64,000 nucleotides of DNA from Clostridium sp. K4410.MGS-306 (GCA_000980375.1 LARD01000006.1:1-64000); one strand, 5' to 3'. Shown: positions 34,895-44,341, counted from the stretch's first letter. Notes: a model not told the origin generated them from the sequence alone. Numbers and translations: made by a program.

Positions 34895-35878
34895 CTATTG
34901 AAATGTTTTAAATATGTTATCAACGTTTTTATCAATAACTTTCTTAACTGAGTCGAGCTCGGTTTGCAGTGCTTCTTGCTCTGTATCAAGTTGTTTGAGT
35001 CTTAATTCAAGTGTTCTGTCAGTTTGCTGCAACTCTTCTGTTTTAGCATTGATATCGGCAATTTCTTTGTCGTAGTTTGCTTTATCGATATTGTATTGTT
35101 GCATTGCCTGATCATAAGCATCAGAGTCGTAATCTCTTCCTGCAGAGAGATTTCTGTTTTGCACCACACCGTTTTCATCTGTCCAGGTCATTTTTGTATA
35201 TGTTCCATCACTGGTTTTTGTCATGGTTACATTTTTTAGCTGCTCTGATACAGATTCTGTTGTTTTTATTTGTGAGTAGAGATTTACTGTTTGTTGTGTA
35301 TTTGTCTTTTCCGGATCAAACTTTGATGCTGTCGCATTTATATAATAAGTAGCATTGTTTGCCGTATTAGTATAGGTATAATATTCGTCATCAACGTGGT
35401 TTTCTGTTGTGCCGCCTGCTTTATTCATTTCATTTACCAGTGTTTCAGACAAATTACCTTCAACCTTTTTAATGGTTTTTGATGTGCCGTCTTTAAAGTG
35501 GAGCTCATAGGTTCCATCATCATTTTTGGTTGTATAAACCTGTTGGTTGTTCTGAGCTTGATACTGCATTGCATCCACATTGTAGGAAATATCTACAGTA
35601 TAAGTCGGTGGGTCAGAACCTTCATTTTCTGCAATATTTGATATAGTAACTTTTCCGTCAGCAGTAGCTGAAGAATCACTGTAAGTGTAGTTATCAGAAT
35701 AATAATCAGTTTGTGTAGGAGCAGTGGGAACATCTAGTGCAAGAAGTCTTCTAAAAAGACCTGCGCTTTCATTAGCAAGAGCTGTTCTTTGCTGGTTAAC
35801 CTGCTGTCCTTCATATTCAACGTTTGTTTTTCTTGCTGTTAAGCCTAAATATCTGGCTTGTGAAGCTGCCATACCCAT
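34895..35878 (-). CDS. Filament-like paralogue B (conserved terminal helices, variable middle)
   Basis: A 327-residue protein. Residues 1-50 (MGMAASQARYLGLTARKTNV, then NQQRTALANESAGLF) and the last 70 (TEELQQTDRTLELRLKQLDT, then VKKVIDKNVDNIFKTF) are long heptad-like helices, almost the same as in paralogue A. The middle is Thr/Asn/Tyr-rich and beta-like and differs strongly. Flagellins and hook proteins have this layout, but no flagellar gene is nearby and there is no signal peptide. GGAG precedes the ATG. Export route and role unknown. Confidence 0.7.
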   Translation of the reverse strand: MGMAASQARYLGLTARKTNVEYEGQQVNQQRTALANESAGLFRRLLALDVPTAPTQTDYYSDNYTYSDSSATADGKVTISNIAENEGSDPPTYTVDISYNVDAMQYQAQNNQQVYTTKNDDGTYELHFKDGTSKTIKKVEGNLSETLVNEMNKAGGTTENHVDDEYYTYTNTANNATYYINATASKFDPEKTNTQQTVNLYSQIKTTESVSEQLKNVTMTKTSDGTYTKMTWTDENGVVQNRNLSAGRDYDSDAYDQAMQQYNIDKANYDKEIADINAKTEELQQTDRTLELRLKQLDTEQEALQTELDSVKKVIDKNVDNIFKTFQ

Positions 35879-36063
35879 ATATTGAATCTCCGTTCTTATT
35901 AATTATCTAACCTTCTTAAAATTTAATTATCCTTTTTGAAATGTCATTATTTCAGTGTTTATTTTAACAATATATTAAGTTTTATTACCTATTATAAAGG
36001 TTTTTCAGCACGTTTTTAAAGTGCCTGCAAGGAAAAATCCTCTATTTAATGTACTTCGATTTT

Positions 36064-36123
36064 TAATAAAAAACCGGCTTTCATGATAAGACTTTCAGAT
36101 TAATTCTTTACCGAAAGCCGGTT
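36064..36123 (-). terminator. Terminator of filament-like paralogue A
   Basis: AACCGGCTTTC (36072-36082) and GAAAGCCGGTT (36113-36123) form an 11-bp stem with a 30-base loop. On the minus strand it is followed by a T-rich run. It sits just past the stop of the gene at 36137. It would separate paralogue A from the downstream genes or let only part of the transcript through. Confidence 0.7.
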
Positions 36124-36136
36124 AAAAATCGGAGTA

Positions 36137-37171
36137 TTATGCAAATGTTTTGAATGTTTCTTCTATGTTTTTATCGATTACCTTTTTAACTGCATCCATT
36201 TCTGTTTGTATTGCCTGTTGTTCAGTATCTAACTGGTCAAGGTGCAATTCTAATGTTTTATCTTGTTGTTGAATGATTGTTGTTTGTGCGTTAATGTCTG
36301 CTACAGCTTTTTCATAAATTGATTTTTTGGCTGTGTAAGTTTCCATTGCTGCGTCGTAAGCATCATCATCTTGTACAGTTTGTTGTGTTAAATCGCAGCG
36401 TACCTGGTTGCCGTTTTCATTTGTGAAAGTAATAGACTTAAATCTGCCGGTACCGTCACCTGCCAATTCCATTACAGCATCGTTGTATGTTACGTATTCA
36501 GATTTAGCAGTGCTTTGTGCAGAGTACATAGGTAAAGAACCTGATGCAAGTCCTCTTTCCATAAGTTGTTCAAAAGTTTCTTCGCCGCTTGCTGCAGGAA
36601 TATAGTATTCTGTATTTCCATCTACAAATTTGAAATAGTATGTATCATCAGTAATATTATCCTGACCGCCGTTTGTTTTTTGATCAGCTTCTTGGAATTT
36701 AGAAGTCAAAGCTGTATATTGTTTTGGGGCAATAAGAGTCTTTGCAGTATTATTACCAATCTGAATGGTATATGTACCGGGGTTTGAAGGGTCTTCTGCA
36801 ATTGTATATCTGTTAGTGCCCTGACCTTGTGAAACGATTGAAGATCTGTTTGCAAGAATATCTGTTGTATTTTTGTATGCAGAAACAGTGTATTTATAGT
36901 CTCCGTTTTCATCCGGTGTGGGATTTTTGTAGATACTGTCAATTGTATATTTTTGAGTTGTTTGATTGTCAGTAAATACGTATTGAGTTTTTGAATAATC
37001 ACTTGCAGAAGGAGGAGTAGGAACCTCTAAAGCAAGCATTTGGTTAAACAAGCCGGCACTTTGGTTTGCCAGTGCTGTTCTTTCCTGGTTTACCTGTTGG
37101 CCTTCATATTCAACGTTTGTTTTTCTTGCCGTTAAACTTAAATATCTGGCTTGAGAAGCTGCCATTCCCAT
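36137..37171 (-). CDS. Filament-like paralogue A (conserved terminal helices, variable middle)
   Basis: A 344-residue protein, the first gene of the cluster. The N-terminal 60 residues (MGMAASQARYLSLTARKTNV, then NQERTALANQSAGLFNQMLA) and C-terminal 70 (LHLDQLDTEQQAIQTEMDAV, then DKNIEETFKTFA) match paralogue B nearly residue for residue. About 190 middle residues are divergent, Thr/Tyr/Asn-rich and probably beta. AAGGAG lies 8 bases before the ATG, and its own terminator follows, so it may be made at a higher level than the rest. No signal peptide. Confidence 0.7.
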   Translation of the reverse strand: MGMAASQARYLSLTARKTNVEYEGQQVNQERTALANQSAGLFNQMLALEVPTPPSASDYSKTQYVFTDNQTTQKYTIDSIYKNPTPDENGDYKYTVSAYKNTTDILANRSSIVSQGQGTNRYTIAEDPSNPGTYTIQIGNNTAKTLIAPKQYTALTSKFQEADQKTNGGQDNITDDTYYFKFVDGNTEYYIPAASGEETFEQLMERGLASGSLPMYSAQSTAKSEYVTYNDAVMELAGDGTGRFKSITFTNENGNQVRCDLTQQTVQDDDAYDAAMETYTAKKSIYEKAVADINAQTTIIQQQDKTLELHLDQLDTEQQAIQTEMDAVKKVIDKNIEETFKTFA

Positions 37172-37344
37172 TGCTAATACTCCTTTTGTTTTTGCATATC
37201 TGTTTTATTAATCGGCATACAGTTGCTAAAACTTTAGTAATTTATGTTCAAATGTTACAAATTATTTACAAATGGCTTAAAAAGCCCTTACTAACCTGCG
37301 ATTAGAGTTTAATAATATCTAATAAAAAGTCAAAATTTGCACAA

Positions 37345-37379
37345 AAAAAGAGCGAAGCTTTTAAAACTTCGCTCTTTTT
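37345..37379. terminator. Strong bidirectional terminator after ilvC
   Basis: AAAAGAGCGAAG (37346-37357) and CTTCGCTCTTTT (37367-37378) form a 12-bp stem with A and T runs on both sides. It ends ilvC transcription on the minus strand. Confidence 0.88.
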
Positions 37380-37405
37380 GACTATATAAAACGTTAGTGT
37401 TTGCG

Positions 37406-38434
37406 TTAGTTTTTGTCTCTGTTGATGATTTTATCATTGTCTTTCCAAGCAAATTTGGAACGCAATTCTCTTCCAACAACTTCAATCTGGTGTTCTTCAC
37501 CTTTTTGTTCAAGGCTTCTGAATTTTTTCATTCCTGAATTGTATTCATCAAGCCATTCTTTAGCAAATTTACCTTCTTGGATTTCTTTAAGAACCTGTTT
37601 CATTTCTTCTTTAACTGCAGAAGTAATAATTCTTGGTCCTATTGTTAAATCGCCCCATTCTGCTGTGTTAGAAATTGAATATCTCATATCTGAAATACCG
37701 CCCTGGTTAACAAGATCAACGATTAATTTCATTTCGTGCAAGCATTCAAAATATGCCATATAAGGTGAGTAACCTGCTTCAACAAGTACTTCAAAACCAG
37801 CAGTAATCAATGCTGATAAACCACCGCAAAGAACTGCCTGTTCACCAAACAAGTCTGTTTCAGTTTCTTCTTTAAAAGAAGTTTCATAAATACCAGCTCT
37901 GCCTGCACCAATAGCAGATGCATAAGCCAGTGCAACTTCTTTTGAATCTCCTGAAGGATCCTGATAAACAGCAATAAGAGAAGGAACGCCTTTGCCTGCA
38001 ACGTATTCGCTTCTAACAGTGTGTCCCGGGCCTTTTGGTGCAACCATAAGAACGTTTACATCTGCTGGCGGAACAATTTTTTTAAAGTGAATATTAAAAC
38101 CGTGCGCAAACATTAAGTACTGTCCTGCTCTTAAGTTAGGTTTAATTTGTTCTTCATAAACTTTAGCCTGAACTTCGTCCGGTATAAGAATTTGGATTAA
38201 ATCTGCCCATTTTACGGCATCTTCGATGCTCATAACTTTCAAACCTTCTGCTTGCGCTTTTTTTGCAGAAGCACCGCCAACTCTGGCACCAATTACTACA
38301 TCAACGCCGCTGTCTTTAAGGTTTGTTGATTGTCCGTAACCCTGTGAACCATAACCGATTACAGCTACTTTTTTATTGAGGATTTTGTTTTTATCAATAT
38401 CAGAATCCATGTAAACTTTCAATTCGTGTGCCAT
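37406..38434 (-). CDS. ilvC: Ketol-acid reductoisomerase
   Basis: A 342-residue class I enzyme. The NADPH-binding loop is [43 protein letters not shown] and [19 protein letters not shown] carry the acidic Mg ligands. [17 protein letters not shown] and [11 protein letters not shown] complete the active site. It acts in valine, leucine and isoleucine synthesis. It stands alone, with its own promoter and terminator, and is divergent from the leader RNA. AAGGAG precedes the ATG. Confidence 0.97.
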   Translation of the reverse strand: MAHELKVYMDSDIDKNKILNKKVAVIGYGSQGYGQSTNLKDSGVDVVIGARVGGASAKKAQAEGLKVMSIEDAVKWADLIQILIPDEVQAKVYEEQIKPNLRAGQYLMFAHGFNIHFKKIVPPADVNVLMVAPKGPGHTVRSEYVAGKGVPSLIAVYQDPSGDSKEVALAYASAIGAGRAGIYETSFKEETETDLFGEQAVLCGGLSALITAGFEVLVEAGYSPYMAYFECLHEMKLIVDLVNQGGISDMRYSISNTAEWGDLTIGPRIITSAVKEEMKQVLKEIQEGKFAKEWLDEYNSGMKKFRSLEQKGEEHQIEVVGRELRSKFAWKDNDKIINRDKN

Positions 38435-38471
38435 TCTCTTCTCCTTATTAGTGTAACACCTCTTTTCAAGT

Positions 38472-38500
38472 ATTCTATCACATATTGTTTAGCAGTCCAA
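38472..38500 (-). promoter_or_regulatory. Probable sigma70 promoter of ilvC
   Basis: On the minus strand TTGGAC (38500-38495) and TAGAAT (38477-38472) are separated by 17 bases. Transcription would start about 30 bases before the ilvC ATG. Confidence 0.5.
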
Positions 38501-38659
38501 CAAATAGTTGAGTTTTTCTTCTACTTTTGTAATAAAGACTAGACATCAAAATATTTTTATGTATTAATAAGTGTAGTGTTAACATTTTTACATGTAACAG
38601 GTTAGAAAAATTAGTTATGAGAATAAGAAAGTATCAAAAACGACAATTTTACACTAATT

Positions 38660-38756
38660 AGAAGTCTTTACTAAATTTTGAAAAGATTGCAGCTTTGCTG
38701 CATGAGCATAGAGCGGATTTTGTAAAGTCTTCTGAAAAAATTCGGAAGGCTTTTTT
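38660..38756 (+). ncRNA. Candidate cis-regulatory RNA with alternative terminator
   Basis: Three segments compete. AGAAGTCTTTAC (38660-38671) pairs with GTAAAGTCTTCT (38722-38733) with one mismatch, closing a loop of 50 bases that itself contains the hairpin GCAGC-TTT-GCTGC. The second segment overlaps the left arm (38725-38736) of a perfect 12-bp terminator stem (some G-U) whose right arm is TTCGGAAGGCTT (38741-38752), loop AAAA, followed by TTTTTT. This is the layout of a riboswitch-type or attenuator leader. I do not recognise a known aptamer class. It lies about 110 bases before the 26-codon ORF at 38870 and the gene at 38983. Confidence 0.55.
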
Positions 38757-38869
38757 GTCTCTAAAATTTAGCAAAATATGTTACAAAATATAAAAAATGC
38801 AGGAAAATTTAGCACAAAATATTATTCACAAACTTTAAAAAACTAAACTATATCAAGGAGAAATCTTAA

Positions 38870-38950
38870 ATGTTTAATAACCGACGAAATACACAATCAA
38901 GAACAAACGGAAAAATTGTATTAGTTATGAACTTGGTATGGGGTTTATAA
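38870..38950 (+). CDS. Small 26-residue ORF (possible leader peptide)
   Basis: ATG at 38870 follows AAGGAGA by about 8 bases and encodes MFNNRRNTQSRTNGK followed by a short hydrophobic end (IVLVMNLVWGL), stop TAA 38948-38950. The next gene starts 32 bases later after a small hairpin (TACAC/GTGTA). It could be a regulatory leader peptide or a genuine small basic membrane-interacting protein. Support is the ribosome-binding site and position only. Confidence 0.45.
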   Translation: MFNNRRNTQSRTNGKIVLVMNLVWGL

Positions 38951-38982
38951 TACACCGAACCCCGCGTGTAAAGGAATTTTAA

Positions 38983-40401
38983 ATGTTAATTAATAAACTA
39001 ACTTCAACTTTTGGCGATCACTCAAATTTAATCCCCCTGTTTACAAAAGACGTAGTAAACAGCACCGGTATGACAGCATTTTCTTATGATGCCGGTGGCA
39101 AAATAGAAGCAAAAGACAGATTTATAGATGAATTCGGCACACAGGCTATTTGGATGGGCGGCCTCCCGTTCTTTAAAATGGCTTTTGATAAATCGATTTA
39201 CAAATTGGCTAAATTAAGTCCTGATGTCGATGTAAGACTCTTAAAAGACAAAGAACAATTAAATGCTGCGCAAAAATACGCTGAGACATTAAAAAATACA
39301 AACGTTGCAGAAACTTTAAATGATGTAGTAAAACACACTAAAAAAGCACAGGGCCTGTTCCTTGGCAAATTTGCAACAGCAACTGCTTTGACATTAGCAT
39401 CTTTCTTTACACTGGTTAAAGTAAAACAACACTATACTAAAAAAGAAATTGAAAAACAGTTCTGGGCTAAAAAGTCAGCTCAGCAGCAATTTAACAGTAA
39501 TTTTGCACAAAGCCCTGCATTCAAGGCTTTTGCAATGAACGGAACAAACGCACCAAAGGCTGACAAAAACGTTTCGTTTAAGGGATTAGGTAATACTCTT
39601 AGCAGCTTTATGTTTGATCCTGTAAAAAACTTGTTTATTGTCGATGCCGGTATTACAGGTGAAAGACTTGTTGCTTCTAGAACTAAAACAGAATTCGCTG
39701 AAACTGCTATAAAAGAAGGCAGCTTATTGTTCTTCCTTTATATAGCTGGTTCTTATGTACAAAAAGGTATTGAGAAACTGAGCGAAAAAATGGGTAAACC
39801 CATTGGTTTGCACGCAGAGGTTCTTTCCTCTTCTTATATGAAAGAGTCCATAGAATCAGAAAAAGTGAACGCTGATACAGCAAAAGTTAAGGACCTTATA
39901 AAGGCTGTTAAAACAGCAAAAGAGAATAATAATACAAAACAGCTTTCAGAAGCTAAAAAAGCACTTTTTGAGTTTATTTACAGTGAAAAAGCTCAGGAAA
40001 ATACTGTAGTAAAAGCTGCTAAACATTCAGGTACAATAAAAACCATCATTAAAGGCAACTGGTTTGACAAGCTAACGGGTAAAGCAAAAAATACACACAA
40101 AATCGATCCTCATCAATTTATAAGCATAGGCGACCTTGAAGCTATTGCAGATGATATATCTAAATTGACTACAGAAGCTAAAAAGCACAAAGACTTATCA
40201 ACCTTCCTTAAAAAATGCAGAAATATGAAAATAGGCTCTGTAGCAGCAAATATGGGTATTACTTGCTTATTCCTCGGTTTGATTGTTCCTTACTCTATGA
40301 TGAAATACAGAGAAAAACATCAAAACGGCAAAAAAGAGTTCCATGTTCAATCTGAAATTGAAAAACAGTTAGAACAAAACTTTAAAGGAAGAATGGCTTA
40401 A
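38983..40401 (+). CDS. Hypothetical membrane protein
   Basis: A 472-residue protein of unknown family. It has a hydrophobic helix near residues 127-142 (KFATATALTLASFFTLV), another near 245-258 (SLLFFLYIAGSYV) and a third near the C-terminus (NMGITCLFLGLIVPYSMM). Between them are Lys-rich helical, likely cytosolic regions. The motif NVSFKGLGN sits after the first helix and NFKGRMA at the end. AAAGG precedes the ATG. It is downstream of the structured leader and small ORF, and ends 4 bases inside the convergent gene at 40398. Confidence 0.75.
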   Translation: MLINKLTSTFGDHSNLIPLFTKDVVNSTGMTAFSYDAGGKIEAKDRFIDEFGTQAIWMGGLPFFKMAFDKSIYKLAKLSPDVDVRLLKDKEQLNAAQKYAETLKNTNVAETLNDVVKHTKKAQGLFLGKFATATALTLASFFTLVKVKQHYTKKEIEKQFWAKKSAQQQFNSNFAQSPAFKAFAMNGTNAPKADKNVSFKGLGNTLSSFMFDPVKNLFIVDAGITGERLVASRTKTEFAETAIKEGSLLFFLYIAGSYVQKGIEKLSEKMGKPIGLHAEVLSSSYMKESIESEKVNADTAKVKDLIKAVKTAKENNNTKQLSEAKKALFEFIYSEKAQENTVVKAAKHSGTIKTIIKGNWFDKLTGKAKNTHKIDPHQFISIGDLEAIADDISKLTTEAKKHKDLSTFLKKCRNMKIGSVAANMGITCLFLGLIVPYSMMKYREKHQNGKKEFHVQSEIEKQLEQNFKGRMA

Positions 40402-42002
40402 GAAATATCAGCGTGTGTAAACACAGGAATGTTTTTTCTTGCTGCGTAGTCAATAACTGCAGGCTCAGCATTTTCAAGTGCCGTACCTTTGGGTAAGACA
40501 ATGCCTCTTACGTCAGGACGGATTATTCCTTCATACATTTTATTTTCTCTTGTAACAGCTTTTATTGCTTCATATAGCTCGTTATCAAGTGTTTTTACCT
40601 CTTGCAGGCTGTTTGCATCCTTGAGGCTTGCAAGCCTGTTCAGATATTCGTCATGGCTTATGTTCATTTTCTTTTTTATCAGGTTTGGAACATAGCCTAA
40701 ACTGCCTTTGATACCGTGTTTCATAACAATATTTGTTACGTGGTCAAGGTTTTTCAAAGCCCCAGTTCCGCTGTCTATGTCAACGTGTGACTGTAAGAAC
40801 CAATCCCCTTTTTGCCTTGGCTGCAACAGGAGTGAGTATTGGTTAGTTCCATGCGCTCTTCCTGTAGATAAACAGCACGCCAGCACATAGTTTGGGTCTG
40901 TTGTCTCCAGTGCTTCTATGTTCAATATTGTTTTGCCGTTTGGCATGTAGTGGACCGCATAATTATTTCCGTCAGCATAGTTTATTGTGCCTGTTCGTAT
41001 ATTTTGTCCGTTTACGGTAATGGGCTTAGTAGGCAGTGCACTGACATCCTCTACCAATGGCGGTTTTTGGAATTTTTTGTACATATTTTCATTAAATTCA
41101 CCTAAATTTAATGTGCGTTTTTTAGGCGCATATTTTTCTGCCTCAGGAAGGTCATCGAGCATTCTTTTTAATGTTGTATAGTAGCTGTCTGAAATCTTTT
41201 CAGCAGAAGAAATATCTATTTCTTTAAATATATTCATTTGCTCTTTCAAATATTTCATATCCGAAGCAAGCCTTTGCGGATAATACTTTGCTTCTGAGGC
41301 CAAAGCTAACGGGTTAATAGATGATACAAAGCAGTTAATAAAGTCTTTTTTGTCTTTTATTGGCAATTTAGAGAAATTATCAAGGGTCACCGTTTTGTAT
41401 TTGTCAAAATTCTTAAATTCAAGCAGTCTTAGGGCGTTTGCATCCAAAACAGGGTGCTCTGTGTTCAATACTTTTTTAACGGAATCATAGCTGTGTCCGC
41501 GTCTTTTTATTGTATCAAGAAGCCTATCAAAAAGATGGATTTGTTTTTTATCATAAAAATCGTCTAAAATCTTATACGTGTCTTTGTTCCAGCCGTGAAG
41601 CAAGTAAGGATAATAATCCATATCAATGTGTTTTTTCTTTGCAATATCAATTACGTCATCCAGATATTTTATATTTTTGTCATTAATCTGCGTGATAAAC
41701 TTGTTTACTTGATTTATTTTGTCTCTGTCATCAGCGTATCTGTCCAGCATTTTTTGAAGTTTTTTATTTAAAAGAGCCTCTGTGGCAAGATGTCTGTTTT
41801 CGGCTGTCAGTTTTAGATTAGCAATAAAGTCGGGATTTTGAGCATACCTGGGCGTTAAGCTGAACCTGTCAGCTGCTGTTTTGTCATATTTTAAATTGTT
41901 TAAATCTAAATGCCCTTTGCCTGTTTTTAACGGTGAAGTTTGTAAAATGCTTTTAACACCGCACAATTCAGCGTAGTGCCTGACTTGATTGATTCTAAGC
42001 AT
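40398..42002 (-). CDS. Hypothetical 534-residue protein
   Basis: A soluble protein without a recognisable family. Residues 1-330 are helical and charged. After a Pro-rich linker, a C-terminal domain from about residue 340 looks globular: TVNGQNIRTGTINYADGNNY, then ACCLSTGRAHGTNQYSLLLQ and RQKGDWFLQSHVDID, and ends with VIDYAARKNIPVFTHADIS. No signal peptide. N-terminus MLRINQVRHYAE fits the pattern of other unknown proteins here. The domain could be enzymatic given its conserved-looking polar residues, but I cannot name a reaction. Confidence 0.7.
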   Translation of the reverse strand: MLRINQVRHYAELCGVKSILQTSPLKTGKGHLDLNNLKYDKTAADRFSLTPRYAQNPDFIANLKLTAENRHLATEALLNKKLQKMLDRYADDRDKINQVNKFITQINDKNIKYLDDVIDIAKKKHIDMDYYPYLLHGWNKDTYKILDDFYDKKQIHLFDRLLDTIKRRGHSYDSVKKVLNTEHPVLDANALRLLEFKNFDKYKTVTLDNFSKLPIKDKKDFINCFVSSINPLALASEAKYYPQRLASDMKYLKEQMNIFKEIDISSAEKISDSYYTTLKRMLDDLPEAEKYAPKKRTLNLGEFNENMYKKFQKPPLVEDVSALPTKPITVNGQNIRTGTINYADGNNYAVHYMPNGKTILNIEALETTDPNYVLACCLSTGRAHGTNQYSLLLQPRQKGDWFLQSHVDIDSGTGALKNLDHVTNIVMKHGIKGSLGYVPNLIKKKMNISHDEYLNRLASLKDANSLQEVKTLDNELYEAIKAVTRENKMYEGIIRPDVRGIVLPKGTALENAEPAVIDYAARKNIPVFTHADIS

Positions 42003-42088
42003 AAAATTCTTATTTTCTCCTAACTTTAAAATATCCTATAAGTCCATACTTATATAAAGTATTTTTGCGGAGAAAAATTGTCCTAAAT

Positions 42089-43069
42089 TTATAAAATAGG
42101 TCTGTATGCTTGAGGATAATAGTAATCTTCTTTAAAACCAAGCCTTCTGTACATTTTTAATGCAGGATAGTTGTCTGTTTCTGTGCTGGCATTAACCTCT
42201 GTGAGCTGATTTATATATTTTGAAATCATTTTGGCAACAGAAGCTTGAAGCATAGCTTCGCCAAGCCCTTTAGCGCAGTGTTCAGAGCCCATGCCTATTA
42301 AAGGTATATTCGCAATTCTTCCTGCTGTAATGTTGGTAAAACAAATGCCTACAGGCTTTTTATTAAACAAAAGTACGCTTGTACATTCAGGCAAAAATTT
42401 ACCGTAAACACTTGTTACAATCTTATTTAAAATATCAGTACAGCCTTCTTTTGAAGCAAATCTCGGGTCAAAAAGGGCATCAGACGTATTTTTAAATGCT
42501 GTATTAATAACGTTTATAACTTCGTCACAATATTTTGCATCCCATTCAACAATTTTATACCCTTCTGGTAGGGCTTTAGGCGTATAGTTTTTAAAGAGTT
42601 GAATGGAATGTATATTTGAAAACTCAAAACGTTCTACAGCGAGTCCTACAAGCTTAAAACCGTATTTTGTGATTTCAGGAGTAAACTGTTCCTGCGCCCC
42701 AAGCATCGGATAAGTAACAACTTTTTCTTTGAGCAGCTCTTTGTTGAGTTCCATAAACTTGTCCATCAACATTTTGCGTTTTTCATTAAGATTTTCTTCG
42801 CCAATGCAATGAATCATATTTAATTCAACAGCCTCGCTTATTTCGGTTGTATACACCATAAAAGCTGTCGGAATTTCTTCTTCCAGCAGTACAAGACAGT
42901 TAATAAGACCTTGTTCAACACTAAGGCAAAAATCTTCATACTCCAGAGGTTCAAGCTCAAATTTGTACTCAGAATATGCTTTGTTTTTAAAATCGTTGTA
43001 AACGCCTTTAAAAATGTTTTTAATGTCTTCTGTATATTTTTGTACTTTATAAGTTAATGTTTCTGCCAT
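42089..43069 (-). CDS. GNAT-family acetyltransferase
   Basis: A 326-residue protein with an acetyltransferase fold in its C-terminal half. GSEHCAKGLGEAMLQASVAK resembles the acetyl-CoA pyrophosphate loop, and TEVNASTETDNYPALKMYRR followed by LGFKED is the classic GNAT motif B. The N-terminal half may be a second, degenerate GNAT domain. Acceptor unknown. The ATG follows the ribBA stop directly (TAA-ATG), so the genes are co-transcribed. Confidence 0.85.
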   Translation of the reverse strand: MAETLTYKVQKYTEDIKNIFKGVYNDFKNKAYSEYKFELEPLEYEDFCLSVEQGLINCLVLLEEEIPTAFMVYTTEISEAVELNMIHCIGEENLNEKRKMLMDKFMELNKELLKEKVVTYPMLGAQEQFTPEITKYGFKLVGLAVERFEFSNIHSIQLFKNYTPKALPEGYKIVEWDAKYCDEVINVINTAFKNTSDALFDPRFASKEGCTDILNKIVTSVYGKFLPECTSVLLFNKKPVGICFTNITAGRIANIPLIGMGSEHCAKGLGEAMLQASVAKMISKYINQLTEVNASTETDNYPALKMYRRLGFKEDYYYPQAYRPIL

Positions 43070-44341
43070 TTATTTTTGCTCCATTTTGTTTATGTCAAGC
43101 ATGTGGTGCATTTTGTTAGCTTTAGTGCAGAGATATTTGTAGTTAAATTTAGTACATTCTGATTCAACCTGTACTCTTTCTGCAATTTCCAGACCATAGC
43201 CTTCAAGTCCTACAATTTTTTGAGGGTTATTTGTGATTAAACGGAATCTTTTAAACCCGAGGTCAAGAAGTATTTGTGCTCCGTCACCATAGTCTCTTAA
43301 GTCAGAATTAAATCCAAGAGAAAGATTTGCCTGTATTGTATCTTCCCCCTTATCTTGCAGAGCATAAGCTTTAATTTTGTTAACAATGCCAATTCCTCTG
43401 CCTTCATGGTTCATAAGATACACAACAGCCCCTTTGCCGTATTCTTCAATCATTTGCATTGAGTTTTGCAGCTGGCTGTTGCAATCGCATCTCAGACTGT
43501 GGAAAGTATCACCGGTAAGGCAAATGCTGTGCATTCTAACAAGCGGAATTTTATCTGTACCATCGTCTTTTAATAATGCAACATGCTCCTGCCCAGTGAC
43601 AGAATGCCTGTATCCGATGAGTTTGAACGTACCAAATGCTGTTGGCATAGTTACTTCAGCTTCTCTTACCATAAGTCTTTCATTTTTGAGCCTGTATGCA
43701 ATAAGCTGTGCTACAGTTATGAATTTAATGTTATGTTTATCTGCAAATTTTCTAAGATCATCTCTTCTTGCCATAGAACCGTCCGGGTTAACGATTTCGC
43801 AGCATACAGCAGCATCTTTAAGACCTGCAAATTTACAAAGATCAACAGAAGCTTCTGTGTGGCCGACTCTTTCTAAAACACCGCCTTCTTTGGCAATAAG
43901 CGGAAAGATATGCCCGGGTTGTCTAAGATCTGATGGTATAGTGTTATCATCTGCTATAAGTTTAAGTGTTACAGAACGGTCAAACGCAGAGACACCTGTT
44001 GTTACGCCGAATTTGGGGTCACCGTCAACGCTCTGTGTGAAGGCTGTACCTTTTACATCAGTGTTGTCTTTTACCATAAAATCAAGACCAAGTTTTTTAG
44101 CTCTTGAAACGCTTATTGGTGCACAAAGGACGCCTTTTGCCTCTGTTATCATAAAGTTGACATTTTCCGGTGTTGCAAATTCTGCAGCACAAATTAAATC
44201 GCCTTCGTTTTCACGTGATTCATCATCTGCAACTATGACCATACCGCCGTTTTTGATTGTTTCAATTGCTTCTTCTACTGCATCAAAGCGAAACGTATTG
44301 TCTTTATTAAATAAATCTTTTATATTTTCGAGTAATGACAT
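43070..44341 (-). CDS. ribBA: Bifunctional DHBP synthase / GTP cyclohydrolase II
   Basis: A 423-residue fusion. The N-terminal domain is RibB: IVADDESRENEGDLICAAEF, the acidic loop, with RPGHIFPL-type QPGHIFPLIAKEGGV and RVGHTEASVDL. The C-terminal domain is RibA: VRMHSICLTGDTFHSLRCDC, the zinc Cys cluster, and MNHEGRGIGIVNKIKAYALQ. It makes both precursors of riboflavin. The start overlaps the ribE stop (TAATG). No ribD or ribH lies in the window. Confidence 0.96.
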   Translation of the reverse strand: MSLLENIKDLFNKDNTFRFDAVEEAIETIKNGGMVIVADDESRENEGDLICAAEFATPENVNFMITEAKGVLCAPISVSRAKKLGLDFMVKDNTDVKGTAFTQSVDGDPKFGVTTGVSAFDRSVTLKLIADDNTIPSDLRQPGHIFPLIAKEGGVLERVGHTEASVDLCKFAGLKDAAVCCEIVNPDGSMARRDDLRKFADKHNIKFITVAQLIAYRLKNERLMVREAEVTMPTAFGTFKLIGYRHSVTGQEHVALLKDDGTDKIPLVRMHSICLTGDTFHSLRCDCNSQLQNSMQMIEEYGKGAVVYLMNHEGRGIGIVNKIKAYALQDKGEDTIQANLSLGFNSDLRDYGDGAQILLDLGFKRFRLITNNPQKIVGLEGYGLEIAERVQVESECTKFNYKYLCTKANKMHHMLDINKMEQK

